The notes beneath the pieces are model-generated. The model did not search any database and was not told where the DNA came from. It saw only the letters and a program-made list of their open reading frames with translations. The translations under genes and the position numbers were made by a program. This document shows positions 17,158-24,895 of a stretch of DNA of 55,513 bases, in pieces (within the stretch, counting starts at the first letter, position 1; each line of letters begins with the position of its first letter). Source of the DNA: Erysipelotrichaceae bacterium (GTDB lineage: Bacteria; Bacillota_I; Bacilli_A; RFN20; CAG-449); contig SVBA01000012.1 in NCBI GenBank assembly GCA_015059095.1, forward strand, positions 1-55,513. The letters are read 5' to 3'.

Positions 17158-19226
17158 TGAAAAAAATATTAAAACTAAATCTTATTTTACTTTTAGTAAG
17201 TACATGTAGTTGTACAATTGTTACTCCTGGAGGAAGTTCAAGTGAAATATCTTCTTCTATTTCATCAAGTAGCGTTAGTTCAAGTGAAGTAAGTAGTGAA
17301 TCTTCATCTAGACCATCTACTTCTAATAGTGAAAGTGTTAATAATTCATCAAGTGAATCTACGTTTATTTCTAGTAATGAAATTAGTTCAGAAACATCAA
17401 GTGAAAGTTCGTCATCAACTAGTATAAGTAAACCATCATCCTCAATAGTAAGTAGTGAAACAAGTTCAGAAGCATCAAGTGAAGTAGTTACTTCTACAAG
17501 TTCAAGCGAATCTTCTTTTGATTGGGTTAGTTCAATGGAAACTAGTTCGTCAAATTCATCTTCTAGTTCTTCTTCCTCAAGTGAAGAAATTATTCAAGTA
17601 TTTACTTTAACATATGTTTATAACGATGGTAAAACTTCAAATAAAACAATTAAGAGTCTTCAAGAAGTACCTACTTTAGAAATTCCTTCTAGAGAAGGAT
17701 ATTCTTTCTTAGGTTGGTATTATGAAGAAGAGTTTATTACTCTTGTTCAAGAAGGCGATATTTTAGAAAGTAATACTTTTATTTATGCTTCTTGGAAAGA
17801 AGAAATTTATGTTGAACCAATGTATAAAGTTAGATTTGAAGAAAGTGAAGGATATGCTGCTTCTACTACTTATAATAATCCTACTTTTAAAGTAATTGGT
17901 GATAAGATTGAATGGAGCGTATCAATGGGGACAGTTTCTAAAACAGAACCAATTAGTGATGAACAATCTGTTCAAATGAGATTCTATGCTTCTAAAGCTG
18001 ATAAAATAGGATCATTAGTTTCTGCTTATAGCTTTGATGATGCTACTAGTGTGAGTTTTTACGCAAAATCTACTAATGGAAATAAAGTTAAAGTTTCCCA
18101 ATCAATAGATGGAAATGCTTGGTCAAATCCTCAAGTATTTGATTTAGATGAAGTAAGCAAAAAATGCGAATATGTAATTTCTTCAACTGGTATCGATGTT
18201 TATTTAAAATTTGATTTAGTCATTCCTTCATCGCCAATAGATAAGTCAAGACTATATTTAGACGATATCTTTGTTTATGGTAATGGAAATGGAGTAAATA
18301 AAGAAGAAAGTGGAGATATTGGAGACTATGATATGTCTACGATTCCTCTAAGTAAAGAAAATGTATTATCTGAGCTTAGTAATATTGGTTCAGATAAAGG
18401 TGGAATTACTCAAGAAAAATATAATGTTATTTTAAATACCATTAATAGTTATTATGCTTCTATTAATTCTACTTACAAAGGTGAAACATTATGGAATGCA
18501 TTAACTGAAGCTACTTCAATTCCAAATAGTCAAATTAGATCTTATGGCGAATTAAAAGTAGATTTATTTAAAACTGATTATTCCGAAGATGATCCAACTA
18601 AAATAATTGATATGTATTCAGGATTAACGTTTAATGGTACTTGGGATGCAGATGTTTGGAATAGAGAACACATCTGGTGTCAATCGCATTCTTGGTATAA
18701 TGGAGTTGGTGAATCAACTAGAAATGCTGGAACTGATTTACATCATATTAGACCACTATATTCTTCTATCAATTCTTCTAGAAATAATAGTATGTATGGT
18801 GAAATAAGTAATAGAAATTCAAAAGCTAAATATTTCAATACTACTGATACAGTAAATGCTACTCAAAGTAATGGTACTTTATATGGATATTTAGATGATA
18901 CTATTGATCCAAAACCAAGTACGGAAAATGTTAATGAAGGAATATTTGAACCTACAGATAGAGTTAAAGGTGATATTGCTAGAATTTTAATGTATATGAT
19001 GATTAGATATCCTAGTTATTTATCTTCTTATCCTATTACTAATATTATTTACACTAGTGAAGGAAGTATTTCTAGTGCATATGCTTTATTATTAAAGTGG
19101 CATCAACAAGATCCAGTATCTAATTTTGAGATTAGAAGAAATCAAAAGACTTACGAGATTCAAGGAAATAGAAATCCATTTATTGATAATCCGACATATG
19201 CTGATTTAATTTTTAGAAATTTATAA
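17157..19226 (+). CDS. Ser-rich surface endonuclease I with InlB-type repeat
   Basis: A 689-aa secreted protein: a signal sequence with Cys at 17 and 19 (probable lipoprotein), a long Ser/Glu-rich linker (about 28-143), one Listeria-Bacteroides (InlB B-type) repeat (about 146-212; EGYSFLGWYYEEEF), a beta-rich region like a carbohydrate-binding jelly roll (about 215-390), and an endonuclease I domain with REHIWC, GTDLHHIRP and NSSRNNSMYG. The nuclease is a close paralogue of the upstream protein, so the pair arose by tandem duplication. The start overlaps the upstream stop. The added modules suggest binding to a surface or glycan. Confidence 0.88.
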   Translation: MKKILKLNLILLLVSTCSCTIVTPGGSSSEISSSISSSSVSSSEVSSESSSRPSTSNSESVNNSSSESTFISSNEISSETSSESSSSTSISKPSSSIVSSETSSEASSEVVTSTSSSESSFDWVSSMETSSSNSSSSSSSSSEEIIQVFTLTYVYNDGKTSNKTIKSLQEVPTLEIPSREGYSFLGWYYEEEFITLVQEGDILESNTFIYASWKEEIYVEPMYKVRFEESEGYAASTTYNNPTFKVIGDKIEWSVSMGTVSKTEPISDEQSVQMRFYASKADKIGSLVSAYSFDDATSVSFYAKSTNGNKVKVSQSIDGNAWSNPQVFDLDEVSKKCEYVISSTGIDVYLKFDLVIPSSPIDKSRLYLDDIFVYGNGNGVNKEESGDIGDYDMSTIPLSKENVLSELSNIGSDKGGITQEKYNVILNTINSYYASINSTYKGETLWNALTEATSIPNSQIRSYGELKVDLFKTDYSEDDPTKIIDMYSGLTFNGTWDADVWNREHIWCQSHSWYNGVGESTRNAGTDLHHIRPLYSSINSSRNNSMYGEISNRNSKAKYFNTTDTVNATQSNGTLYGYLDDTIDPKPSTENVNEGIFEPTDRVKGDIARILMYMMIRYPSYLSSYPITNIIYTSEGSISSAYALLLKWHQQDPVSNFEIRRNQKTYEIQGNRNPFIDNPTYADLIFRNL

Positions 19227-19234
19227 AATAAACA

Positions 19235-19256
19235 AAAAAGGGCGGTGGCCCTTTTT
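19235..19256. terminator. Bidirectional terminator
   Basis: A GGGC/GCCC stem (19240-19243 with 19248-19251) flanked by A5 on one side and T5 on the other, between the convergent nuclease and regulator genes. Confidence 0.75.
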
Positions 19257-19617
19257 ATTTTGAAATATGCTTTTTGATTGCTTCAAAAGTTTCTTCAGAG
19301 ATATTGTGCTCTATCTTACATGCATCTATTTCTGCTTGCTCTTTTGAAACGCCTAATTTAATTAATATAGATATTAATAAATGATGTCTTTCATTAATCT
19401 TATTAGCGATTTCATAACCTATATCTGTAAGATTAATGTATCCATTTTCATCTACTGTGATATAGTTGTTTTCTCTTAGTTTTTTCATCGCAATACTAAC
19501 GCTAGGTTTTGTATAGTTTAATTCTCTAGCGATATCGATTGAACGTACTGTTCCTTTAGTGTTTTTAATTTGTAAAATAGTTTCTAAATAGTCTTCAGAA
19601 GATTGTAAAATTTTCAT
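19255..19617 (-). CDS. DtxR/MntR-family metal-dependent repressor
   Basis: A 120-aa regulator: an N-terminal winged HTH (EDYLETILQI ... VRSIDIARELNYTKPSVSIAMKKL) and a metal-binding/dimer domain with EIANKINERHHLLISILIKLGV and ACKIEHNISEETF. There is no SH3 domain, as in MntR. ATG at 19617 follows AAGGTGAG; the longer frame to 19644 has no site. It is divergent from feoAB, whose promoter carries a DtxR-like operator, so an iron-responsive role is favoured over Mn. Confidence 0.88.
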   Translation of the reverse strand: MKILQSSEDYLETILQIKNTKGTVRSIDIARELNYTKPSVSIAMKKLRENNYITVDENGYINLTDIGYEIANKINERHHLLISILIKLGVSKEQAEIDACKIEHNISEETFEAIKKHISK

Positions 19618-19679
19618 TTTTCTCACCTTATTATATTTTACCACAAGTAATTATTTTTTTAAAATTTATTTTTGTTTTG

Positions 19680-19707
19680 TTGCTTTTTGATTCCATAAGA
19701 GTATAAT
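19680..19707 (+). promoter_or_regulatory. SigA promoter of feoAB
   Basis: TTGCTT (19680-19685) and a perfect TATAAT (19702-19707) with a 16-nt spacer. Confidence 0.7.
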
Positions 19708-19714
19708 GTTCTAT

Positions 19715-19732
19715 AGTTAGTCATAACTAACT
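19715..19732. promoter_or_regulatory. Probable DtxR-type operator at feoA
   Basis: An 18-bp inverted repeat with 16 of 18 positions symmetric; the arms read AGTTAG and CTAACT. It lies 7 nt after the -10, over the likely transcription start, where a bound repressor would block feoAB. The TTAG...CTAA arms resemble DtxR/IdeR sites, and the neighbouring divergent gene encodes such a protein. Confidence 0.55.
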
Positions 19733-19801
19733 CGACATTTTAATATAATATATTAATGCGACATCGCTACTAGTGTAACGGTAGAAAGGAAGGACCAGAC
19801 G

Positions 19802-20047
19802 ATGTTAAAAAAATTAAGTCAATTCAACATTGGCGAGACTGGCCAAATTACAAATGTTGGAGGAGAAGGAAGAATTAGAAGAAGATTATTTGATATGGGA
19901 ATTACTCCAGGAGCAGATGTTTATCTTCGTAAAAAAGCCCCATTAGGAGATCCTATTGAAATTACAATTAGAGGCTATGAACTTACTTTAAGAAAAGAGG
20001 AAGCTGAATTAGTAATTTTAGAATGGAAAGGTAAGGTGAGTAGATAA
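19802..20047 (+). CDS. feoA: Ferrous iron transport protein A
   Basis: An 81-aa SH3-like FeoA protein, with RIRRRLFDMGITPGADVYLRKKAPLGDPIEITIRGYELTLRKEEA as the core. It assists FeoB in ferrous iron uptake on the cytoplasmic side. Its stop overlaps the feoB start by 1 nt. Control is probably by the divergent DtxR-type repressor. Confidence 0.95.
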   Translation: MLKKLSQFNIGETGQITNVGGEGRIRRRLFDMGITPGADVYLRKKAPLGDPIEITIRGYELTLRKEEAELVILEWKGKVSR

Positions 20048-22374
20048 TGAAAAGATTTGCTTTAGCAGGTAACCCAAATAGTGGTAAGACAACATTATTT
20101 AACGCTTTAACTGGATCTACTGCTCATGTTGGTAACTGGCCTGGGGTAACAGTTGATAAAAAAGAAGGTACATATAAAAAAGGTAGCGAACCTGTTTCTA
20201 TTGTAGACCTTCCAGGTATTTATTCTTTATCCCCTTATACTGATGAAGAAGTTATTTCAAGAAATTATATTTTAGATGAAAAACCTGATTGTATCATTAA
20301 TATTGTTGATGCTACTAACTTAGAAAGAAATTTATATTTAACTACTCAATTAATGGAAATTAGTGTTCCTGTAGTTGTCGCATTAAATATGATGGATATT
20401 GTTAGACATAATGGCGATACATTAAATGTTAAAGAATTAGAAAAAGAATTAGGAATTCCTGTAGTAGAAATATCTGCTTTGAAAGAAGATAATATCGATA
20501 GATTGATGAATGTTGCTATCGAAGCTTCTAATAAAAAAAGAGAAGCAAAAACAGTTATTGAATCAACTACTTTAGCTCATTTAGTTGGTGATGTAACAAT
20601 TGCATTTAAAGGAAAAAGAGTTGATAACCCATTATTCCATGCAATTAAATTTGTTGAATTAGATGAATTAGAAGTTAAAAATCATCCTGATTTAATCGAA
20701 ATGGTTGATGAATTTAAAGCAACATTTAAAGACGAATTATTTGGCACAGACTTTGAAGCAGTAATCGCAGATGCTAGATATAAATATATTACTTCTCATT
20801 ATTCTCCATGTATGACTAAACATAAAAATGAAGTTGGAGAAGATGTTAATTTAGAAAAACAAGAAAAGATTGATAGAGTTATGACTCATAAAATCTGGGG
20901 TATTCCATTATTCTTATTAATCTTATTTGCAATATTCCATTTAACTTTCTCAGAAGATTTATTATATATTGGTTCTTTAGTGAATGCTTTAGGTGGTGAA
21001 ATGACTCCATCTTTTGAAGGTTCTATGTTTGAAGGATTATTATGGAGTGATGCGGGTATTAATTCTCCAGGTGTAATCTTATTTAATTTATTAGACTGTT
21101 TAACTGGTACTTTAGGTGATTTGGCTTCACAATTAATGGTAACATTAAATGCTAGTGAATGGGCTACTGGATTAGTTGTTGATGGTATTTTAGGAGGACT
21201 ATTCGCTGTATTATCTTTCGTACCTCAAATCTTATTATTATTCTTATTCTTCTCAATTCTAGAAGATAGTGGATATATGGCTCGTGTAGCATTTATCCTT
21301 GATAGAATCTTTAGACATTTTGGTTTATCAGGAAGATCATTTATGCCTATGATTATGGGCTTTGGTTGTTCTGTTCCTGCAATGGTAAACACTAGAACAT
21401 TATCTGATGATAATGAAAAATTAGCAACTATCAGAGTTATTCCTTTCTTTAGCTGCGGTGCGAAATTACCAATTTTAACAGGTATTGCTGGTGGATTAGG
21501 GTTAGCATTTAATTTACCTCATGTTGATATAATTACATATAGTATGTACGTTTTAGGTATGGTAGTAGCGGTAGTAACAGTTATCATTATGAGAAAAACT
21601 ACAATGAGAGGTAAAGTTCCACCATTCATTATGGAATTACCTCAATACCGTATGCCTCAATTTAAATCTACAATGCTTCATTTATGGGATAAATTGAAAC
21701 ACTTTGTTCATAAAGCATTTACAATTATTTTAGCTTCTACTATTGTTATTTGGTTTTTAACTAACTTTGGTTGGAACTGGCAATACATTGGTACTGATAT
21801 GGATAATTCAATCCTTGCTTCTTTAGGTCAATTAATTCAACCATTATTTACTCCTTTAGGATTTGGATCTCAATTATCTAAATTTGGTTGGGTATTTGCA
21901 GTTGCTGCAGTTACTGGATTAATTGCAAAAGAAAATGTAATTGCTACATTCTATACTCTTGCTTGCTGTATTATCACTTACATTAGTAAAGGAGGTACAG
22001 ATATCTCTATTCCTCCAGAAATTATTGAAGCTTTAATTCAAGCTGGTGAAGCTAGTGAAGATGGATTTAATGAGGCTGCAGCAATGATTTATGCAACAGG
22101 AATTAGCGTTCCAGGAGCAATTTCATTTATCGCATTCAATATGTTAACAATTCCATGCTTTGCAGCAGTTGCTACTGCAAAAGCAGAACTAACTAAATCA
22201 AAATTTAATTGGACTTTAATATTCTGGTTAGTGACATCTTATTTAGTTGCAATGATGATTTATGTTATTGGTAACTGGTGGTGGACATTATTTATCTTCT
22301 TAGTATTAATAGCTTTAGGAGTTCTAGGAATCTATTTATTTAATAAAAAGAATCCTTTAAAAGGTAATAAATAA
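20047..22374 (+). CDS. feoB: Ferrous iron transporter B
   Basis: A 775-aa FeoB. The N-terminal G domain has G1 GNPNSGKTT, G3 DLPGIYSL and G4 NMMD; then two Gate regions with the conserved GFGCSVPAMVNTRTL and SCGAKLPIL, and a C-terminal membrane part. It moves Fe(II) across the membrane using nucleotide hydrolysis. Overlaps at both ends (feoA and the Cys-rich partner) show one operon. Full length, no defects seen. Confidence 0.97.
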   Translation: MKRFALAGNPNSGKTTLFNALTGSTAHVGNWPGVTVDKKEGTYKKGSEPVSIVDLPGIYSLSPYTDEEVISRNYILDEKPDCIINIVDATNLERNLYLTTQLMEISVPVVVALNMMDIVRHNGDTLNVKELEKELGIPVVEISALKEDNIDRLMNVAIEASNKKREAKTVIESTTLAHLVGDVTIAFKGKRVDNPLFHAIKFVELDELEVKNHPDLIEMVDEFKATFKDELFGTDFEAVIADARYKYITSHYSPCMTKHKNEVGEDVNLEKQEKIDRVMTHKIWGIPLFLLILFAIFHLTFSEDLLYIGSLVNALGGEMTPSFEGSMFEGLLWSDAGINSPGVILFNLLDCLTGTLGDLASQLMVTLNASEWATGLVVDGILGGLFAVLSFVPQILLLFLFFSILEDSGYMARVAFILDRIFRHFGLSGRSFMPMIMGFGCSVPAMVNTRTLSDDNEKLATIRVIPFFSCGAKLPILTGIAGGLGLAFNLPHVDIITYSMYVLGMVVAVVTVIIMRKTTMRGKVPPFIMELPQYRMPQFKSTMLHLWDKLKHFVHKAFTIILASTIVIWFLTNFGWNWQYIGTDMDNSILASLGQLIQPLFTPLGFGSQLSKFGWVFAVAAVTGLIAKENVIATFYTLACCIITYISKGGTDISIPPEIIEALIQAGEASEDGFNEAAAMIYATGISVPGAISFIAFNMLTIPCFAAVATAKAELTKSKFNWTLIFWLVTSYLVAMMIYVIGNWWWTLFIFLVLIALGVLGIYLFNKKNPLKGNK

Positions 22375-22565
22375 TGGAACCAATTGATATTATTATTTTA
22401 GTAGCTTCTATTATTATTGTAGCGAGTGTACTTGGAAGATATATTTATAGAAAAAGTAAAAAAATGACAACTGGTGACTGTGCTTGTTGTACATTAAAAA
22501 CTGAAAAAACATTAAAAAAAATCCGTAGAGAATTAAAAAAGTCTAAAAAATTAATCAGAGAGTAA
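22374..22565 (+). CDS. FeoB-associated Cys-rich membrane protein
   Basis: A 63-aa protein with one N-terminal membrane helix (about 4-24) and the motif GDCACCTLK (three Cys) before a Lys-rich tail. This matches the FeoB-associated Cys-rich family that replaces FeoC in many Firmicutes. The start overlaps the feoB stop by 1 nt. The cysteines may bind iron at the pore exit (inference). Confidence 0.9.
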   Translation: MEPIDIIILVASIIIVASVLGRYIYRKSKKMTTGDCACCTLKTEKTLKKIRRELKKSKKLIRE

Positions 22566-22582
22566 AATCTCTGATTTTATTT
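22553..22582 (+). terminator. Terminator of the feo operon
   Basis: A 9-bp perfect stem (22553-22561 with 22568-22576) followed by a T-rich run, overlapping the last gene's stop. Confidence 0.75.
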
Positions 22583-22601
22583 TTGATAGGGTTTTTGCGA
22601 T

Positions 22602-22655
22602 AAAACAGCGACTCTACTGTGAGTAGAGTTGAATAGTAATTTACTATTCAGTTTT
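22602..22655. other. Three-stem structured region
   Basis: A 9-bp stem (22609-22617 with 22623-22631, one G-T pair) is followed at once by an 8-bp stem (22631-22638 with 22642-22649). AAAAC (22602-22606) can close the pair with GTTTT (22651-22655), giving a three-way junction fold. It lies between the feo terminator and a new promoter. It is not a family I recognise, and transcription is not shown. Confidence 0.35.
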
Positions 22656-22660
22656 GAATA

Positions 22661-22689
22661 TTGACAAAAAGTATATTTATTTATATTAT
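22661..22689 (+). promoter_or_regulatory. Strong SigA promoter of a putative small RNA
   Basis: A perfect TTGACA (22661-22666) and TATTAT (22684-22689) with a 17-nt spacer. No coding start follows within 200 nt; two terminator-like hairpins do. Confidence 0.6.
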
Positions 22690-22695
22690 GCGAGT

Positions 22696-22800
22696 GAGTA
22701 AACTTAGTTGTTTACTCTTTTTTTGTGCGAACAAAAAAACTCGCTCTATAAGTAATCAGGTTGCAAGGGTTCGATATTACTTATAGAGCATTTTTTATTT
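22696..22800 (+). ncRNA. Putative small RNA with two terminator hairpins
   Basis: Downstream of the promoter there is an 8-bp hairpin (22696-22703 with 22710-22717) plus T7, then a 14-bp perfect stem (22743-22756 with 22776-22789) with a 19-nt loop and a T-rich tail. GCGAGT at 22690-22695 could alternatively pair with ACTCGC at 22739-22744. The second hairpin and its loop (22752-22775) resemble the 3' part of the tRNA-Thr at 52313-52337. The remaining gap to 22914 holds only a 5-bp hairpin (22845-22859) and the next gene's ribosome binding site. No known family was recognised. Confidence 0.4.
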
Positions 22801-22914
22801 TTATTGATCTGATTTTTTGTTAATATTATATTATCTAAAAATATGCAACTACCTGTTGCGTGACTATGTAATGTTTATAGCATACAATATAAGTGAGGAA
22901 AGGAAGTGAAATAA

Positions 22915-23391
22915 ATGATTGATTTTGTTAAAGTCGGATCGAGAATCGCTAATTTAAGAAAACAAAGTAAATTGTCTCAAGAAGAACTAGCAGAACGATT
23001 ATTTATTACTAGACAAGCTTTGTCAAAGTGGGAAAATGGCACTTCTATTCCATCTATTGACTCTTTACTTGAGATTAGTAAAATCTTTAATACTTCGTTT
23101 GAATATCTTTTATGTTTGGGTGAGGAAGGAAGTTTAGATATTGATCCAGATGATATCTTTAATGGACACGAAAGAAACTTTGTTATTCAAAATATCATAC
23201 AAGGAAAAATTAAAGTAGATATTCCTAATGTTATTTATCAAATGTCTCCTACAGAAAGACTAACGATATTGAAGGGGATTAAAGAAAAGAAAATTGAATG
23301 TAATTATGAAGAGTTAGTAGTTAAACTTACAGAATCAGAGAAAAAATATTTATTTGGAGGTGCATATTATGTGGTTCAAAAAAGAAAATAA
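22915..23391 (+). CDS. XRE-family transcriptional regulator
   Basis: A 158-aa protein: an N-terminal HTH of the Cro/C1 type (about 7-62; LRKQSKLSQEELAERLFITRQALSKWENG), then a C-terminal region with QMSPTERLTILKGIKEKKIEC and LTESEKKYLFGG that may bind a partner. GGAAAGGAAGTG precedes the ATG. It overlaps the next gene by 23 nt, so the two are coupled. Its targets are unknown. Confidence 0.88.
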   Translation: MIDFVKVGSRIANLRKQSKLSQEELAERLFITRQALSKWENGTSIPSIDSLLEISKIFNTSFEYLLCLGEEGSLDIDPDDIFNGHERNFVIQNIIQGKIKVDIPNVIYQMSPTERLTILKGIKEKKIECNYEELVVKLTESEKKYLFGGAYYVVQKRK

Positions 23392-23977
23392 AAAATATGA
23401 TGAAGATATCATTGATGTAGAAATAGATGAAGAAGATGAAATTTATGATAATAATGAATATGTTGAAGGTGGGATAAACAAAAATAGAAAATCAACATCT
23501 AAAAAAACTCCTTTTGAAGAAGGAATGAAGGATTTTGAAGATGCGATGAATCAATTAGGAGAAACGATTGCTAAAGGTATAAATAAAGCAAAAGTTTGGA
23601 TGAATAACAATAAAAATGATAAAGTAACAAATCGTTTAGTTAAAATCTTACCTTTTATGGATGAAGAAGATGTTCATGAAATTGTCGATAAAATTCTATT
23701 AGATGATCCAGATTTTAAAGGTGTAAATGTCGTTGCAATAATGCCATTTTTAGATGATGAAGACTGTGATAAGATTTTCTTAAAGAAATTACAAGAAGAT
23801 GATGATGTAGCATTAGAATTAATTAACTTTGTTAGTGAAGAATGCTTATCTTATTTAGTAGATGCATATATTAATGGTAAATATCCTGATTTAGATGTAG
23901 ATAAACTTTATCCATTCTTAGATGGTGATGATGTAAAAAAACTATTCTATTTTGAATTAAAGAAAGCAAAAAAATAA
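23369..23977 (+). CDS. Acidic repeat protein paired with an XRE regulator
   Basis: A 202-aa, very acidic protein. Residues 10-30 are nearly all Asp/Glu. From 93 on there are repeats of the form (I/L)xPF(M/L)DxxD followed by a helix: 93-110 (ILPFMDEEDVHEIVDKIL), 124-141, a degenerate copy at 151-168, and 180-197. The spacing is about 30 residues. ATG 23369 follows GGAGGTG inside the regulator gene. No family is recognised. Overlap with the XRE gene suggests it works with or is controlled by that regulator. Confidence 0.75.
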   Translation: MWFKKENKKYDEDIIDVEIDEEDEIYDNNEYVEGGINKNRKSTSKKTPFEEGMKDFEDAMNQLGETIAKGINKAKVWMNNNKNDKVTNRLVKILPFMDEEDVHEIVDKILLDDPDFKGVNVVAIMPFLDDEDCDKIFLKKLQEDDDVALELINFVSEECLSYLVDAYINGKYPDLDVDKLYPFLDGDDVKKLFYFELKKAKK

Positions 23978-24000
23978 GACGATTAATTTCGTCTTATTTT
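23971..24000. terminator. Bidirectional terminator
   Basis: An 11-bp perfect stem (23971-23981 with 23990-24000) with A- and T-rich ends between convergent genes. Confidence 0.8.
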
Positions 24001-24888
24001 TAGTTTATCGATTGGTAATTGAGTGATTATTACTGAAACAAATATTGCGATACAACCTAGAGTTTCTTTTAGAGTATATTCATCTCCTAGAAAAATAATA
24101 GAAAAGATAATTGCAAATACACTTTCTAAAGCCATTATCATACTAGCGATAGTAGGTTCAATTTGTTTTTGGGTGTAGACTTGGATAGTAAATCCTATTC
24201 CACTAGATAAGATACCACAATATAAAATTGGTATTATAGCATTCATTACATTTTGGATATTTGGAGTTTCGAATATGAACATAAATGGAATTTCTATTAT
24301 TCCTGCGACTAAGAATTGAACAATAGTTAATTTAATTGAATCACATTTGTTTGTATAATAAGAAATCGCTAAAATTTGTAAAGCATATAATAATGCACAT
24401 CCCAGTAACCACCATGTGCCTTCACTGAAATTAAACCCACTACCATCATAATTAATTAAGAATAATCCAGTTAATGAAAATACAATAGCAATTAAAATAA
24501 AAGGGTTAACTTTTTTGCCAAAAATCAAACCTATTAATGGAACAAGAATGATGTATAAAGAAGTTATAAAACCAGATTTTCCTGCGCCTTCTAAAGAAAT
24601 TCCTATTTGTTGAGTAGCAATCGCTCCACCGGTTAATACTCCAACAATTAACCCTCCTATAATCAGGTCTTTAAGTTTATATAAAGTACTTTTTATTTTC
24701 TTTTTCTTTTTTATTTGTCCTAGAACAAAAGAAATAAATATTAAGAAAATGGTGCAAGCAAAACATCTAAAAACATTAAATGTTAATGGCTCTACATATA
24801 ACATTCCTAAATCTTGAAATACAAAAGCACTTCCCCAAATCATGGTTCCGAAAGTTAAAAGGGAAACATTAAAAATCTTTTTTTTCAT
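23983..24888 (-). CDS. EamA/DMT-family transporter
   Basis: A 301-aa membrane protein with ten predicted helices in two EamA halves; the first half shows FGTMIWGSAFVFQ and the second GTWWLLGCALLYALQI and the late ALESVFAIIFSIIFLGDEY typical of the family. Substrates of this family are amino acids or metabolites, and the direction is usually export. It follows the methyltransferase-like gene by 7 nt on the same strand, with its AGGTGA site at that gene's end. Confidence 0.9.
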   Translation of the reverse strand: MKKKIFNVSLLTFGTMIWGSAFVFQDLGMLYVEPLTFNVFRCFACTIFLIFISFVLGQIKKKKKIKSTLYKLKDLIIGGLIVGVLTGGAIATQQIGISLEGAGKSGFITSLYIILVPLIGLIFGKKVNPFILIAIVFSLTGLFLINYDGSGFNFSEGTWWLLGCALLYALQILAISYYTNKCDSIKLTIVQFLVAGIIEIPFMFIFETPNIQNVMNAIIPILYCGILSSGIGFTIQVYTQKQIEPTIASMIMALESVFAIIFSIIFLGDEYTLKETLGCIAIFVSVIITQLPIDKLKIRRN

Positions 24889-24895
24889 AATTCAC

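Noticed and set aside
22743-22789. A functional tRNA or SRP RNA in the hairpin
   Set aside because: The tRNA-like piece lacks an acceptor stem, D arm and matching T stem, and the SRP asymmetric loop motif is absent.
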